A DNA stretch of 42,400 bases, from positions 1 through 42,400 of the forward strand of contig JAILHY010000056.1 of NCBI GenBank assembly GCA_024695575.1. The letters run 5' to 3'. Source of the DNA: Lachnospiraceae bacterium (lineage in GTDB: Bacteria > Bacillota > Clostridia > Lachnospirales > Lachnospiraceae). The notes beneath the pieces were generated by a model. The model did not search any database and had not been told where the DNA came from. It saw only the letters and a program-made list of their open reading frames with translations. The position numbers were made by a program, and so were the translations under genes. Positions 33,588 to 41,142 of this stretch are shown here, piece by piece. The stretch's first letter is position 1, and the number at the start of each line of letters is the position of its first letter.

Positions 33588-34139
33588 TCAAACCTTCAAG
33601 ATATCCCGGGACTTCTCTTCCACTGCAACATCGATATCCTTGATAAACTTGTCTGTAACCTTCTGAAGATCCTCTTCAAGCTTCTTGATCTCATCCTCGG
33701 AAATTTCGGTCTTGGAAAGCTTCTTGTAAGCTTCATTACCATCGCGACGAACGTTTCTTACTGCAACCTTGCAGTCTTCCCCTTTCTTCTTGACTTCCTT
33801 AACAAGATCCTTACGGCGTTCCTCGGTAAGTTCCGGGAAAACAAGGCGGATAACGGAACCGTCGTTACTGGGTGTGATTCCTACATCCGAAGCCATAATC
33901 GCTTTCTCGATCTCTTTGATAAGGCTCTTTTCCCAGGGAGCGATCTGGATTACTCTGGGTTCGGGAATTGAGATATTGCCCACCTGCTGTACAGGAGTGG
34001 GAGTTCCGTAATAATCTACCCTTACTTTGTCAAGCACATGAGGATTGGCACGACCTGCTCTGATGGTGGCAAACTCCGAAATCATGAAGTCGTAAGCCTT
34101 CTGCATTTTATCATTATATGTTTTTACTCTTTCGTCCAT
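33588..34139 (-). CDS. frr: Ribosome recycling factor
   Basis: The 183-residue RRF splits post-termination ribosomes together with EF-G. Conserved segments include ATIRAGRANPHVLDKVRVDYYGTPTPVQQVGNISIPEPR, the basic VKKKGEDCKVAVRNVRRDGNE and the C-terminal KLEEDLQKVTDKFIKDIDVAVEEKSRDIL. Its length is normal. It begins 9 bases after pyrH, the almost universal neighbour, and is followed by a 75-base gap holding a terminator-like hairpin. Confidence 0.97.
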   Translation of the reverse strand: MDERVKTYNDKMQKAYDFMISEFATIRAGRANPHVLDKVRVDYYGTPTPVQQVGNISIPEPRVIQIAPWEKSLIKEIEKAIMASDVGITPSNDGSVIRLVFPELTEERRKDLVKEVKKKGEDCKVAVRNVRRDGNEAYKKLSKTEISEDEIKKLEEDLQKVTDKFIKDIDVAVEEKSRDILKV

Positions 34140-34148
34140 AACCTTCTC

Positions 34149-34838
34149 CTAAACGTATACTTTGGTTCCGTTAAATTTACCTGTCATTGCGTTCACAATG
34201 CTGTCAGGCTCGTTAAGATCAAATACCATGAAAGGCATCTTGTTCTCAAGAGCAAGTGCACTGGCTGTGGTATCAACGACCTTAAGCCCCATTCTGACCA
34301 CTTCCGAAAGCGCTATCTCGTCAAACTTACGAGCATTGGGATTGGTAGCGGGATCGTCGTCATAAACACCGTCGATGGATTTAGCCAAAAGAACGGAATC
34401 CGCTTCAGTTTCGATAGCCCTCAGTACCGTACCCATATCTGTTGAGAAATAAGGGTGACCCGTTCCTCCCGCAAAGAATACAACCTTTCCTGCCTTAAGC
34501 GCCGAAACAGCAGCATCCTTGCTGAAAAGTGTAGTGAAACTCGAGCACTGGAAGGGTGTCATTATCTCCGTATCGATACCAACGCTCCTGAAGATCTCGG
34601 ATACATAGATACAGTTCATGACCGTTGCGAGCATTCCGATCTGATCGGCTTTCACACGGTCTATATTCTCGCTGGTGCGTCCTCTCCAGAAATTGCCGCC
34701 GCCGATAACGATCTCAACCTGATTACCGTCAAGGATCTTCTTTACCTGCAACGCAACCCCTCGAACCGTTTCCTCGTGAAAACCGGTCTTGTTGGGACCT
34801 GCAAGAGCCTCACCGCTCAATTTAAGCAATATACGCAT
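34149..34838 (-). CDS. pyrH: UMP kinase
   Basis: This amino-acid-kinase-fold enzyme (229 residues) phosphorylates UMP to UDP in pyrimidine synthesis. It begins RILLKLSGEALAGPNKTGFH, has EIVIGGGNFWRGR and DQIGMLATVMN, and the AGGTGHPYFSTDMGTVLRAIE block binds UMP. The protein is a few residues shorter at the N-terminus than B. subtilis PyrH but complete in motifs. It starts 11 bases after the bactofilin gene, with AAGG upstream, and precedes frr. Confidence 0.96.
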   Translation of the reverse strand: MRILLKLSGEALAGPNKTGFHEETVRGVALQVKKILDGNQVEIVIGGGNFWRGRTSENIDRVKADQIGMLATVMNCIYVSEIFRSVGIDTEIMTPFQCSSFTTLFSKDAAVSALKAGKVVFFAGGTGHPYFSTDMGTVLRAIETEADSVLLAKSIDGVYDDDPATNPNARKFDEIALSEVVRMGLKVVDTTASALALENKMPFMVFDLNEPDSIVNAMTGKFNGTKVYV

Positions 34839-34849
34839 AAGATTTACCT

Positions 34850-35527
34850 TTATTTGCCTTTCCTTCTGGCCTTAAGTTCGTCAAAGAAGGAGGTAGGACT
34901 AACATCCGCATAGCACTGTGAGCATACACCTTCGATAACCGCACCGTTGTTGATCTGAACGGATTTGCTCTTGATGTTACCCATAACGATTGCAGATGTA
35001 TCAAGAACTACGGGACCGTGAACATCGATGTCGCCCTTAATCGCACCTGCGATAACTGCGCTGGTAGCAAAGATGTTACCGATGATAACAGAGCTCTGAC
35101 CGATCTTAACACTGCCGTTGGAGTTAACTTCACCGGTGATGTTGGCATTCTCGCAATAGATCTCATCAGCCTTGGAATCGCCCTCTACCTGTCCGAGAAC
35201 GTTGAGCTTTCCGTTTACATTGATATTTCCGATAACGGATCCGAGAACCTCCAATGAACCTGTAGAAGAAATGTCACCGCGAACACTCATGCCTGCGGTA
35301 ATAACTGCGGTCTCGTCAGTTGCCTTACCGTTGTTACGTTCCTCAAAACCGGACTCCTGCTTTGTTTCTTCTTCCTCGATATTGTCAAGTAATGAACTCA
35401 AATCAATATCCTCCTTGGTCTCTGCATTTCCTTCTTCTGTCTCTGCTGCAGCTTCAAGAGCTTCCTCCTCGGGAACCTCGCCCACTGCCTGGGAAATGTC
35501 ATCCTTAAGATCTGAAAAGAATCCCAT
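34850..35527 (-). CDS. Bactofilin-like polymer-forming cytoskeletal protein
   Basis: This 225-residue protein has an acidic disordered N-terminal region (about 1-75) and a beta-helical bactofilin domain (DUF583, about 76-190) made of short repeating strands such as VRGDISSTGSLEVLGSVIGNINVNG and IYCENANITGEVNSNGSV. Bactofilins polymerise without nucleotide and place cell-wall enzymes. The C-terminal tail is unusual in carrying CSQC (near residues 205-208). It lies 15 bases after a polysaccharide deacetylase gene and 11 before pyrH, so it is probably co-expressed with wall modification and the pyrH operon. Confidence 0.88.
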   Translation of the reverse strand: MGFFSDLKDDISQAVGEVPEEEALEAAAETEEGNAETKEDIDLSSLLDNIEEEETKQESGFEERNNGKATDETAVITAGMSVRGDISSTGSLEVLGSVIGNINVNGKLNVLGQVEGDSKADEIYCENANITGEVNSNGSVKIGQSSVIIGNIFATSAVIAGAIKGDIDVHGPVVLDTSAIVMGNIKSKSVQINNGAVIEGVCSQCYADVSPTSFFDELKARRKGK

Positions 35528-35542
35528 TTTAAAAACCTCCGT

Positions 35543-36541
35543 TTATTTATTATCCTGTACTCTTAAATGCTGTATTGGATTGGTAGTTTCCGTGATCGGA
35601 AGGATCACGGTATTATCAAGTGACTGAATGTATTCGATTATCCTGGGCAACGCCTGGACCGTCGAAGTCTTGCTTGCGGTATCATGAAAAAGAATGATGG
35701 CCTCCTCATGATCTGACAGACCGCTTCGGACATTCCAGTAGATCTGATCCGCGGAAGGCATGGGAACCACCGCATCCTTGGCCGAAACATTCCAGTCATA
35801 ATATTCAATGCCGTTATCGTGAAGGAGCTCACCGTATACCTCCATGGGAACGACGCTCACTCTGTTGGAGCTCCCCCCGGGGAAACGGTAGTAGTTACTC
35901 TCAACCCCCGTAACCATATACAGGAAGTCCCGCAAAGAAGTAGTGTCCTCCATGAAAGCCTCTTCCCCGCCGTATACAACGGAATACTCGTGGGTGTTGG
36001 AATGCATTCCGAGAGTATGTCCCTCGTCCGCTATCCGCCTGTAAAGCTTCTCGTTGTTGGCTCCGTCCTTCCTCAGTACAAAGAAAGTGGCTTTCACGTC
36101 ATACTTTGCAAGGATATCGAGAATCGCCGAAGTGTTGATGCTCGGTCCGTCGTCAAAAGTAAGATAGACCTTGCGATATCCGTCGTAGAGTTCCTCGTTG
36201 CCAAGTGTAAGGGAATCAACCTCCGCCTTGGAAAGTGAAGGTATCTCTCTCGCCGTCGGAGTCTCTGTGTCACCTTCAACCGAAACAGCCCCCTCATCCG
36301 AAAGAACCTCTGCGGTTTCCGTATCCTCTGCATCTGCAGTATCCCGGAGCCTCGTATATTCCCATTCGCTCTGGGCTTCCATATAAGCGTTCAATTCCTC
36401 TCTCGCCTGCACAAGTGACCGATGAAGCTTAACAGACCTCACCGTAAGCACGACGGAAAGGGTTGCAAATGTCAATAAGAGTATCGGCATACCCACAAAT
36501 ATAAACCTTCGGATACGCCTAACCCGTCGTTTACGATCCAT
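35543..36541 (-). CDS. Membrane-anchored polysaccharide deacetylase (NodB/CE4)
   Basis: This 332-residue protein has a basic N-terminus, one transmembrane anchor (about residues 13-34), an acidic Thr/Glu-rich spacer (about 62-100), and an extracellular NodB/CE4 domain. Motif 1 is TFDDGPS (128-134) with the catalytic base Asp and the metal Asp. Motif 2 is HTLGMHSNTH, with metal His180 and His184. Motif 3 is RFPGGSSNR (219-227), and DWNVSAKD is the later motif. Family members deacetylate peptidoglycan GlcNAc/MurNAc or other polysaccharides, and peptidoglycan is the best guess here. It lies 47 bases downstream of the GH95 gene and 15 before the bactofilin gene. Confidence 0.92.
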   Translation of the reverse strand: MDRKRRVRRIRRFIFVGMPILLLTFATLSVVLTVRSVKLHRSLVQAREELNAYMEAQSEWEYTRLRDTADAEDTETAEVLSDEGAVSVEGDTETPTAREIPSLSKAEVDSLTLGNEELYDGYRKVYLTFDDGPSINTSAILDILAKYDVKATFFVLRKDGANNEKLYRRIADEGHTLGMHSNTHEYSVVYGGEEAFMEDTTSLRDFLYMVTGVESNYYRFPGGSSNRVSVVPMEVYGELLHDNGIEYYDWNVSAKDAVVPMPSADQIYWNVRSGLSDHEEAIILFHDTASKTSTVQALPRIIEYIQSLDNTVILPITETTNPIQHLRVQDNK

Positions 36542-36588
36542 ACCCTACTAAATATATCATAAAAATGCTTGCAGATAAAGATAAATAT

Positions 36589-38892
36589 TTATATCCTGCC
36601 TGCGTTCAGGGTTACACAGTTTTTGGGATACAGTTTGATCTCCGTATCGCCGTTGTCAAAAGAAAATCCCGCGGGCGCAACGATTCGAACCGTGTTCTTT
36701 CCTTGGTTGTCGATGACGGCACATATGGAATCCCCTGTCCTTAAAAGCTCCTTAACGACCACTTTGCCCTTGGCTCTCAGTCCCTTAACGGAAGCCTCTG
36801 TAAACTCAGGAGAAAGCACGGGAAAAAGCTCGATCCTGTCAGTATCGGAATAAGCAAACATCTCATAAACCGATGCGGTTAAGCCAAGGTTTGCATCCAT
36901 CTGGAATAATCTTCCTGGATTGTGGCCCGTAAAAAGGTTCTTAAGGGTAAACACCTGTATCAGGCGGTTAAGGGCCAGATACCAAAGTTCCTGATCCTTA
37001 AGCCTTGCGGAAATATTTGCAAGATGGGCAAGTCCCCATCCGGATATGGCGTCTACTCCGTCAATAAGTCTCAATCTTGCTGCTTCGTGACAGGCCTTAA
37101 GAAGGTCTGCATTACCTTCTTTTAGCGCCTCTGTTCCCGGAAATACGGGATAGAGGTGAGAAGAATGTCTGTGATGATAATCATCCTTAAGAGCCGCAGG
37201 AAGCCATTCTTTTAAAGCGCCGTCTTCGTTGACCGTGTATTCGGGAAGTAAGGACAGTTCCTCCTCCCACCTGGGAAGATTGTCCTCCTCGACTCCAAGA
37301 GTCCTGCAGGCTTCGATTAGATTGGTATAAACCTCTCTTGCCACCGCGATATCCATGGTCGAATTGACGGCAGCGGGTGAATCGTTACCAAGCGGCGTAT
37401 TTTCAGGTGAATAAGAAGGTGCAAACTCGTAACGGCCGGTTTCATCAAGCTTCATGAAATCCTCATAGAAAAGAACGATCTCTTTCCAGTACCTGATGCC
37501 TCGGCGAAGCACGTTCTCGTCCCCCGTATAGTCGTAGAACTGCTTGTATTCCCTTGAAAGCCAGCCGGCTCCCGCAGTCCAGAATACCAGGGGATAATCC
37601 ATGTCAAAATGTGTATGGATACCTGTGCTTGAGGATCTTGCACAGCAGAATATTCCCCGACAACCGTAGTAATTCATGGCGTTTTCTTTGAAATCGGGGA
37701 TAAGTCCTTCAAGCCAGTCAAAATAGTTAAGCATGAAGTTTCCGAGTCCGCCGGGAAGAACAGGCCACATCATCATCTGAACGTTCTCGTCCAGGGTGTA
37801 ATCTGAGCTCCAGGGCGGATTCACAACACCGTTCCAGACTCCCTGAAGGTTGGGCGGAAGTTTTCCGAAGGATGAGATCTCAAGGTAGCGCCCGTAGTCG
37901 CACATGCGCTCCAGCAGTTCCGGTGCAAGCTTTGAAGATGTGCACAGTTCCTTCAGTTCCTCATTTGTGTATTCTTCGTCCGAGTCTGAAAAAGAAACCG
38001 TAACCTCATTAAAGAGCTCGCTGTGAATGGCGGTATGCTCCTTAAGCAAAGCTGTATAGTCAGGTGTCATGTCATCTAACATTCTTGCCAGTTTGACCCT
38101 GACAGCCTCCATTCTTTCTTTCCAGGGCTCGATGGCATAATACAAAAGAAGGTAATTGGCCTTGGAAACCCTGTATCCCTTGTCAACAGGAGTGGAAACA
38201 CCGTCTGTAATGATGCGAAGAGCCGAAACATAGCCCGACTCATCCTCGGTATGAACGGATTCGCAGATTATCTTATCGTTGTCATTAATGAAATTCACGG
38301 GCTTCACATACTCATTGGTACCGTCTACGGTAAGTGAGCCGTGCCATTCAAAGCGCTTTGTATTCTGTGCAAGATAAACATTACATTCAAATGGTTCACC
38401 CTCTTTACGCATTTCAAGAGCAAGGAGGTTACGACTCCTTGATACAAATGCGTTTCTTTCAACCTTCTCGCCGCGCTGTCTGAATGAAACCTTGGATTCA
38501 CCGGTAGTAAAATCAAGGCTCCTTACGTAATCGTCAAAGCTGCGGTCCGCCATGTCGATATGGATCTCGGAAGCAGTCTCAAACGGATTGGTCCAGATTA
38601 TGGTATTGAAAGGATATCCGTCCTCGGAAAGTCCCTTAAGATAGTATTCACAAGCCTCGCGGTATTTGCCCTCGTGCATGAGCTTGCGGGTTTCTTCAAG
38701 ATATTGGGCACCGTTATAGGCTCTTGCCTCGGTATTTTCGGGAAGCGGAAGAAAGAGTTCCTCGTGATTGGTCATGATGGTTTCGGAAATGGGGTTACCA
38801 AAAACAAGCCCCCCTATGGTACCGTTACCTATAGGTGTGGCTTCGTCCCATTTATCGGTATAATCATGGCTTTTAAGACCTTTGAATTTCAT
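36589..38892 (-). CDS. GH95-family glycoside hydrolase (alpha-L-fucosidase/galactosidase-like)
   Basis: This 767-residue enzyme begins EATPIGNGTIGGLVFGNP, the typical GH95 opening. Other family blocks are NLQGVWNGVVNPPWSSDYT (348-366), APSYSPEN with the presumed acid Glu497, HRHSSHLYPVFPG (574-586) and FQMDANLGLTAS with Asp666. In characterised GH95 enzymes the SDYT block runs on with two Asn residues used in catalysis (remembered from the bifidobacterial AfcA structure); here the first position is Asp368 and the second Asn370, so activity or specificity may differ. There is no signal peptide, so it should act on imported oligosaccharides. ATG with AGGAG upstream. Neighbouring rhamnose genes suggest plant pectin or hemicellulose fragments as source. 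Confidence 0.85.
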   Translation of the reverse strand: MKFKGLKSHDYTDKWDEATPIGNGTIGGLVFGNPISETIMTNHEELFLPLPENTEARAYNGAQYLEETRKLMHEGKYREACEYYLKGLSEDGYPFNTIIWTNPFETASEIHIDMADRSFDDYVRSLDFTTGESKVSFRQRGEKVERNAFVSRSRNLLALEMRKEGEPFECNVYLAQNTKRFEWHGSLTVDGTNEYVKPVNFINDNDKIICESVHTEDESGYVSALRIITDGVSTPVDKGYRVSKANYLLLYYAIEPWKERMEAVRVKLARMLDDMTPDYTALLKEHTAIHSELFNEVTVSFSDSDEEYTNEELKELCTSSKLAPELLERMCDYGRYLEISSFGKLPPNLQGVWNGVVNPPWSSDYTLDENVQMMMWPVLPGGLGNFMLNYFDWLEGLIPDFKENAMNYYGCRGIFCCARSSSTGIHTHFDMDYPLVFWTAGAGWLSREYKQFYDYTGDENVLRRGIRYWKEIVLFYEDFMKLDETGRYEFAPSYSPENTPLGNDSPAAVNSTMDIAVAREVYTNLIEACRTLGVEEDNLPRWEEELSLLPEYTVNEDGALKEWLPAALKDDYHHRHSSHLYPVFPGTEALKEGNADLLKACHEAARLRLIDGVDAISGWGLAHLANISARLKDQELWYLALNRLIQVFTLKNLFTGHNPGRLFQMDANLGLTASVYEMFAYSDTDRIELFPVLSPEFTEASVKGLRAKGKVVVKELLRTGDSICAVIDNQGKNTVRIVAPAGFSFDNGDTEIKLYPKNCVTLNAGRI

Positions 38893-38968
38893 ATTTATCT
38901 CCTATGATCGCTGATATGTCACGCAAATATTATTCTATCAAAGAACCATTAAAAGATAAATACGGAAT

Positions 38969-39003
38969 GTAAAAGAAAGCCTCCCGGTTTTATTCCGGGA
39001 GGC
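38969..39003 (-). terminator. Distal terminator of the hicB unit
   Basis: A perfect 9-bp GC-rich stem (38979-38987 with 38995-39003) and 7-base loop are followed on the minus strand by TTTCTTTTAC. It is the second of two terminators behind hicB and shields the GH95 gene from read-through. Confidence 0.8.
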
Positions 39004-39045
39004 GTGAAAGATTATCAGTATTTAAGTGCCATTCTTCCTTCCTAT

Positions 39046-39082
39046 CAAAAATAAGCACCCGGATGACTGTATACCGGGGTGC
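39046..39082 (-). terminator. Proximal terminator of the hicB unit
   Basis: GCACCCGG (39055-39062) pairs with CCGGGGTGC (39074-39082), with one bulged or shifted G and an 11-base loop, followed on the minus strand by TTATTTTT. It lies 58 bases after the hicB stop. Confidence 0.75.
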
Positions 39083-39139
39083 ACTCGAAGAGTAACTATA
39101 TATTTTCCAAAGAGCCATAATTGATACGTTGATTGGCGG

Positions 39140-39484
39140 TTAAAGGGCCAACTTGTAGCAAGCCCACTGATTCAAACTCACACCCTCGTTGGATGCTTCA
39201 ATCGACAGCCTTCTATGCAGAGTTTTAGGCAATCTCAGTACAAATTTCCCGCTAAAACTATCATCCTGTTGCGGTAAAGGAATCGGCAATTTCTTTTCAA
39301 GTTTAATCTCAAGATACCCTTCCATTGCCTCATTTAAAGATTCCATTAATTCATCCAATGATTCTCCTGTACTCTGACATCCGTCCAATTCAAGAACGCA
39401 CCCATAATAATAGTGTCCGGATTCATCATTTATCTCTTTAATCATCTTGGTATATGGAAGTTCCTTATAATCTTTAACAGTCAT
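39140..39484 (-). CDS. hicB: HicB-family antitoxin/repressor, without a HicA partner
   Basis: This 114-residue protein has the two parts of a HicB antitoxin. An N-terminal HicB-like fold contains HYYYGCVLELDGCQSTGESLDELMESLNEAMEGYLE. A C-terminal ribbon-helix-helix DNA-binding segment reads GKFVLRLPKTLHRRLSIEASNEGVSLNQWACYKL. HicA, the small double-stranded-RNA-binding toxin, is normally adjacent, but neither side encodes one, so this is a solitary HicB that may be a plain repressor. The ATG follows GAGGTG with a 5-base spacer; that site overlaps the stop of a 12-codon upstream ORF. It has its own promoter and two terminators, separating it from rhaA and the GH95 gene. Confidence 0.88.
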   Translation of the reverse strand: MTVKDYKELPYTKMIKEINDESGHYYYGCVLELDGCQSTGESLDELMESLNEAMEGYLEIKLEKKLPIPLPQQDDSFSGKFVLRLPKTLHRRLSIEASNEGVSLNQWACYKLAL

Positions 39485-39493
39485 GAAAACACC

Positions 39494-39532
39494 TCACTTT
39501 CCGATCCTGTTTATCTTTTCTACACTGGGCAT
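39494..39532 (-). CDS. 12-codon upstream ORF before hicB (possible leader peptide)
   Basis: ATG at 39532 is preceded by AGAGGAG (39546-39540) with a 7-base spacer and encodes MPSVEKINRIGK, ending in a TGA that lies within the hicB ribosome binding site. The arrangement suggests translational coupling or a leader peptide; alternatively it is the last remnant of a lost partner gene. Confidence 0.4.
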   Translation of the reverse strand: MPSVEKINRIGK

Positions 39533-39547
39533 TAATGCTCTCCTCTT

Positions 39548-39576
39548 ATAGTATTATATATAGTATCATGTGTCAA
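39548..39576 (-). promoter_or_regulatory. hicB promoter with direct-repeat operator
   Basis: On the minus strand TTGACA (39576-39571) and TACTAT (39553-39548) are 17 bases apart. The hexamer TAGTAT (plus strand) occurs at 39549-39554 and 39561-39566, 12 bases apart and covering the -10 and spacer: a plausible binding site for the ribbon-helix-helix HicB protein acting on its own gene. The predicted start leaves almost no 5' leader before the AGAGGAG site. Confidence 0.6.
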
Positions 39577-39780
39577 GCGGCAAAGATCATAGACACCACC
39601 TCCCCAGGCTTGATTGCACAAGAAGGCATGAATTAAGGAAAAGAAAGATAAACCATGAATAAACCTGACTCCAAACATATACCAAATGATAATCTTCAAA
39701 AGGGAATATCGAGCGAACTGCTCTGACGCCTTTGTGCATTTACCGGTGCTTGAAGCACCAAGTGAGACTATACCATACTT
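39577..39780. other. Gene-free stretch between rhaA terminator and hicB promoter
   Basis: I find no convincing gene here. A minus-strand open frame (39532-39798, 88 codons) begins with TTG inside the rhaA terminator tail and reads through the hicB promoter. A plus-strand frame of about 52 codons from 39687 has no ribosome binding site. A short palindrome (GGTGCTT/AAGCACC, about 39745-39759) is present. It may be the remnant of a lost gene or repeat. Confidence 0.4.
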
Positions 39781-39830
39781 AAAAAGAAACCGCAACAAAA
39801 ACGGCTCCGATCCCGAAAGACCTGAGCCGT
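39781..39830 (-). terminator. Terminator of the rhamnose operon
   Basis: ACGGCTC (39801-39807) pairs with GAGCCGT (39824-39830) around a partly paired loop. On the minus strand the stem is followed by TTTTGTTGCGGTTTCTTTTT. It lies 50 bases after the rhaA stop. Confidence 0.8.
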
Positions 39831-39880
39831 ATAATTCTTATTAAATCCGCTGTCGAATTACATGACAGTAAGCAATTCCT

Positions 39881-41128
39881 TTACTGTCTCTTAGAGAGTA
39901 CATCTGCCTCGTATTTCTTGACTTCGTCGTACCATTCAGGGCCGGCAACTACGCCGCACTGCTTGCAGTATTCCTCCCAGACTTCACCGAAGGGCATGGT
40001 CTTGAACTCTTCCTGCCAAACCATGAGCTCGTTCATGCGACACGTATCCTGGAACTCCTTAAGCTTAGCATTGGGTAAAAGAAGGGCATTTAACAGAGCC
40101 TTCTGCCAGCTTCTGAAACCTACGGTCCATGCGCCGATACGGTTGATGCTTGCATCGAAATAGTCAAGAGCCATGAACACTCTGTCAAGAGCATCGTTGC
40201 GAACTATTTCTTTTGCCATCTCCTTGGTTTCATCGTCGAAAAGCACTACATGGTCGGAATCCCAGCGAACGGGACGGGTGATATGAAGTGCGATCTCAGG
40301 GAAGAAGCAAAGGAGTGCAGGGATCTTGTCGGATACAACCTCTGTAGGATGATAGTGACCGTTGTCCATAAGAGGAAGTACTCCGTCGTGTCCGGCTGCA
40401 AAAGAAAGTGTAAACTCAGCGGAACCGGAAGTATAGCTCTCTACGCCGATACCAAATACCTTGGACTCAACGGTGATCTTAACAAGATTCTTGTCGAAGG
40501 GCTGCTTTAAGATCTCTTCGATGGACTCTTTGTAACGCATTCTGGGGCCCATGCGGTCTGCAGGGATATCCTTGAAGCCGTCGCCGGTCCAGATGTTCAT
40601 AACGGTAGGAATACCGGTTTCTTTTGCAAAATACTCGGAAATGCGGATGCATGCCTTGCCGTGCTCGATCCAGAACTTGCGGGTTTCGGCATCGGGGCTT
40701 GAAAGAGTCAGGCCGTCCTTAACCTTGTCATGGGAAAAGAAAGTGGGGTTAAAGTCAATGCCCATGTTGTGCTTCTTGGCAAATTCAACCCACTTTACAA
40801 AGTGCTTTGGCTCGATCTTGTCGCGGTCCACAAACTGGCCTGGCTCGAAGATTGCGTAGCAAGCGTGAAGATTTAACTTCTTGGTACCGGGAGTAAGCTT
40901 GATGACCTCCTCGATGTCGGCCATGAGTTCCTCGGGGGTACGAGCCTTGCCGGGATAGTTACCTGTGGTCTGGATGCCGCCGGTAAGAGGGCCGTCGTGG
41001 TCGAAACCGGTAACATCATCCCCCTGCCAGCAGTGAAGGGCTACGGGAATGTTCTTAAGTTTGTTAATTGCCGCATCTGTATCGATGCCGTACTTAGCAT
41101 ATGCTGCTTTCGCTGATTCGTATGACAT
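39881..41128 (-). CDS. rhaA: L-rhamnose isomerase
   Basis: This metal-dependent isomerase (415 residues, normal length) converts L-rhamnose to L-rhamnulose. Family segments include VALHCWQGDDVTGFD near residues 29-43, KKLNLHACYAIFE, MGIDFNPTFFSHDK (metal and substrate residues), and GHDGVLPLMDNGHYHPTEVVSDK. The C-terminus contains INRIGAWTVGFRSWQKALLNALL. ATG with AAAGGAG upstream. It lies 14 bases after rhaB and is followed by a terminator; no rhaD (aldolase) is visible, so that step must be upstream of the window or elsewhere. Confidence 0.97.
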   Translation of the reverse strand: MSYESAKAAYAKYGIDTDAAINKLKNIPVALHCWQGDDVTGFDHDGPLTGGIQTTGNYPGKARTPEELMADIEEVIKLTPGTKKLNLHACYAIFEPGQFVDRDKIEPKHFVKWVEFAKKHNMGIDFNPTFFSHDKVKDGLTLSSPDAETRKFWIEHGKACIRISEYFAKETGIPTVMNIWTGDGFKDIPADRMGPRMRYKESIEEILKQPFDKNLVKITVESKVFGIGVESYTSGSAEFTLSFAAGHDGVLPLMDNGHYHPTEVVSDKIPALLCFFPEIALHITRPVRWDSDHVVLFDDETKEMAKEIVRNDALDRVFMALDYFDASINRIGAWTVGFRSWQKALLNALLLPNAKLKEFQDTCRMNELMVWQEEFKTMPFGEVWEEYCKQCGVVAGPEWYDEVKKYEADVLSKRQ

Positions 41129-41142
41129 ATTGTTCTCCTTTA

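Noticed and set aside
39553-39576. TATAAT at 39553-39558 as the hicB -10 element
   Set aside because: It is only 12 bases from TTGACA; TACTAT at 39548-39553 has the correct 17-base spacing.
39532-39798. Minus-strand 88-codon open frame upstream of hicB
   Set aside because: It starts with TTG within the rhaA terminator tail, has no ribosome binding site, and its last codons are the hicB promoter.
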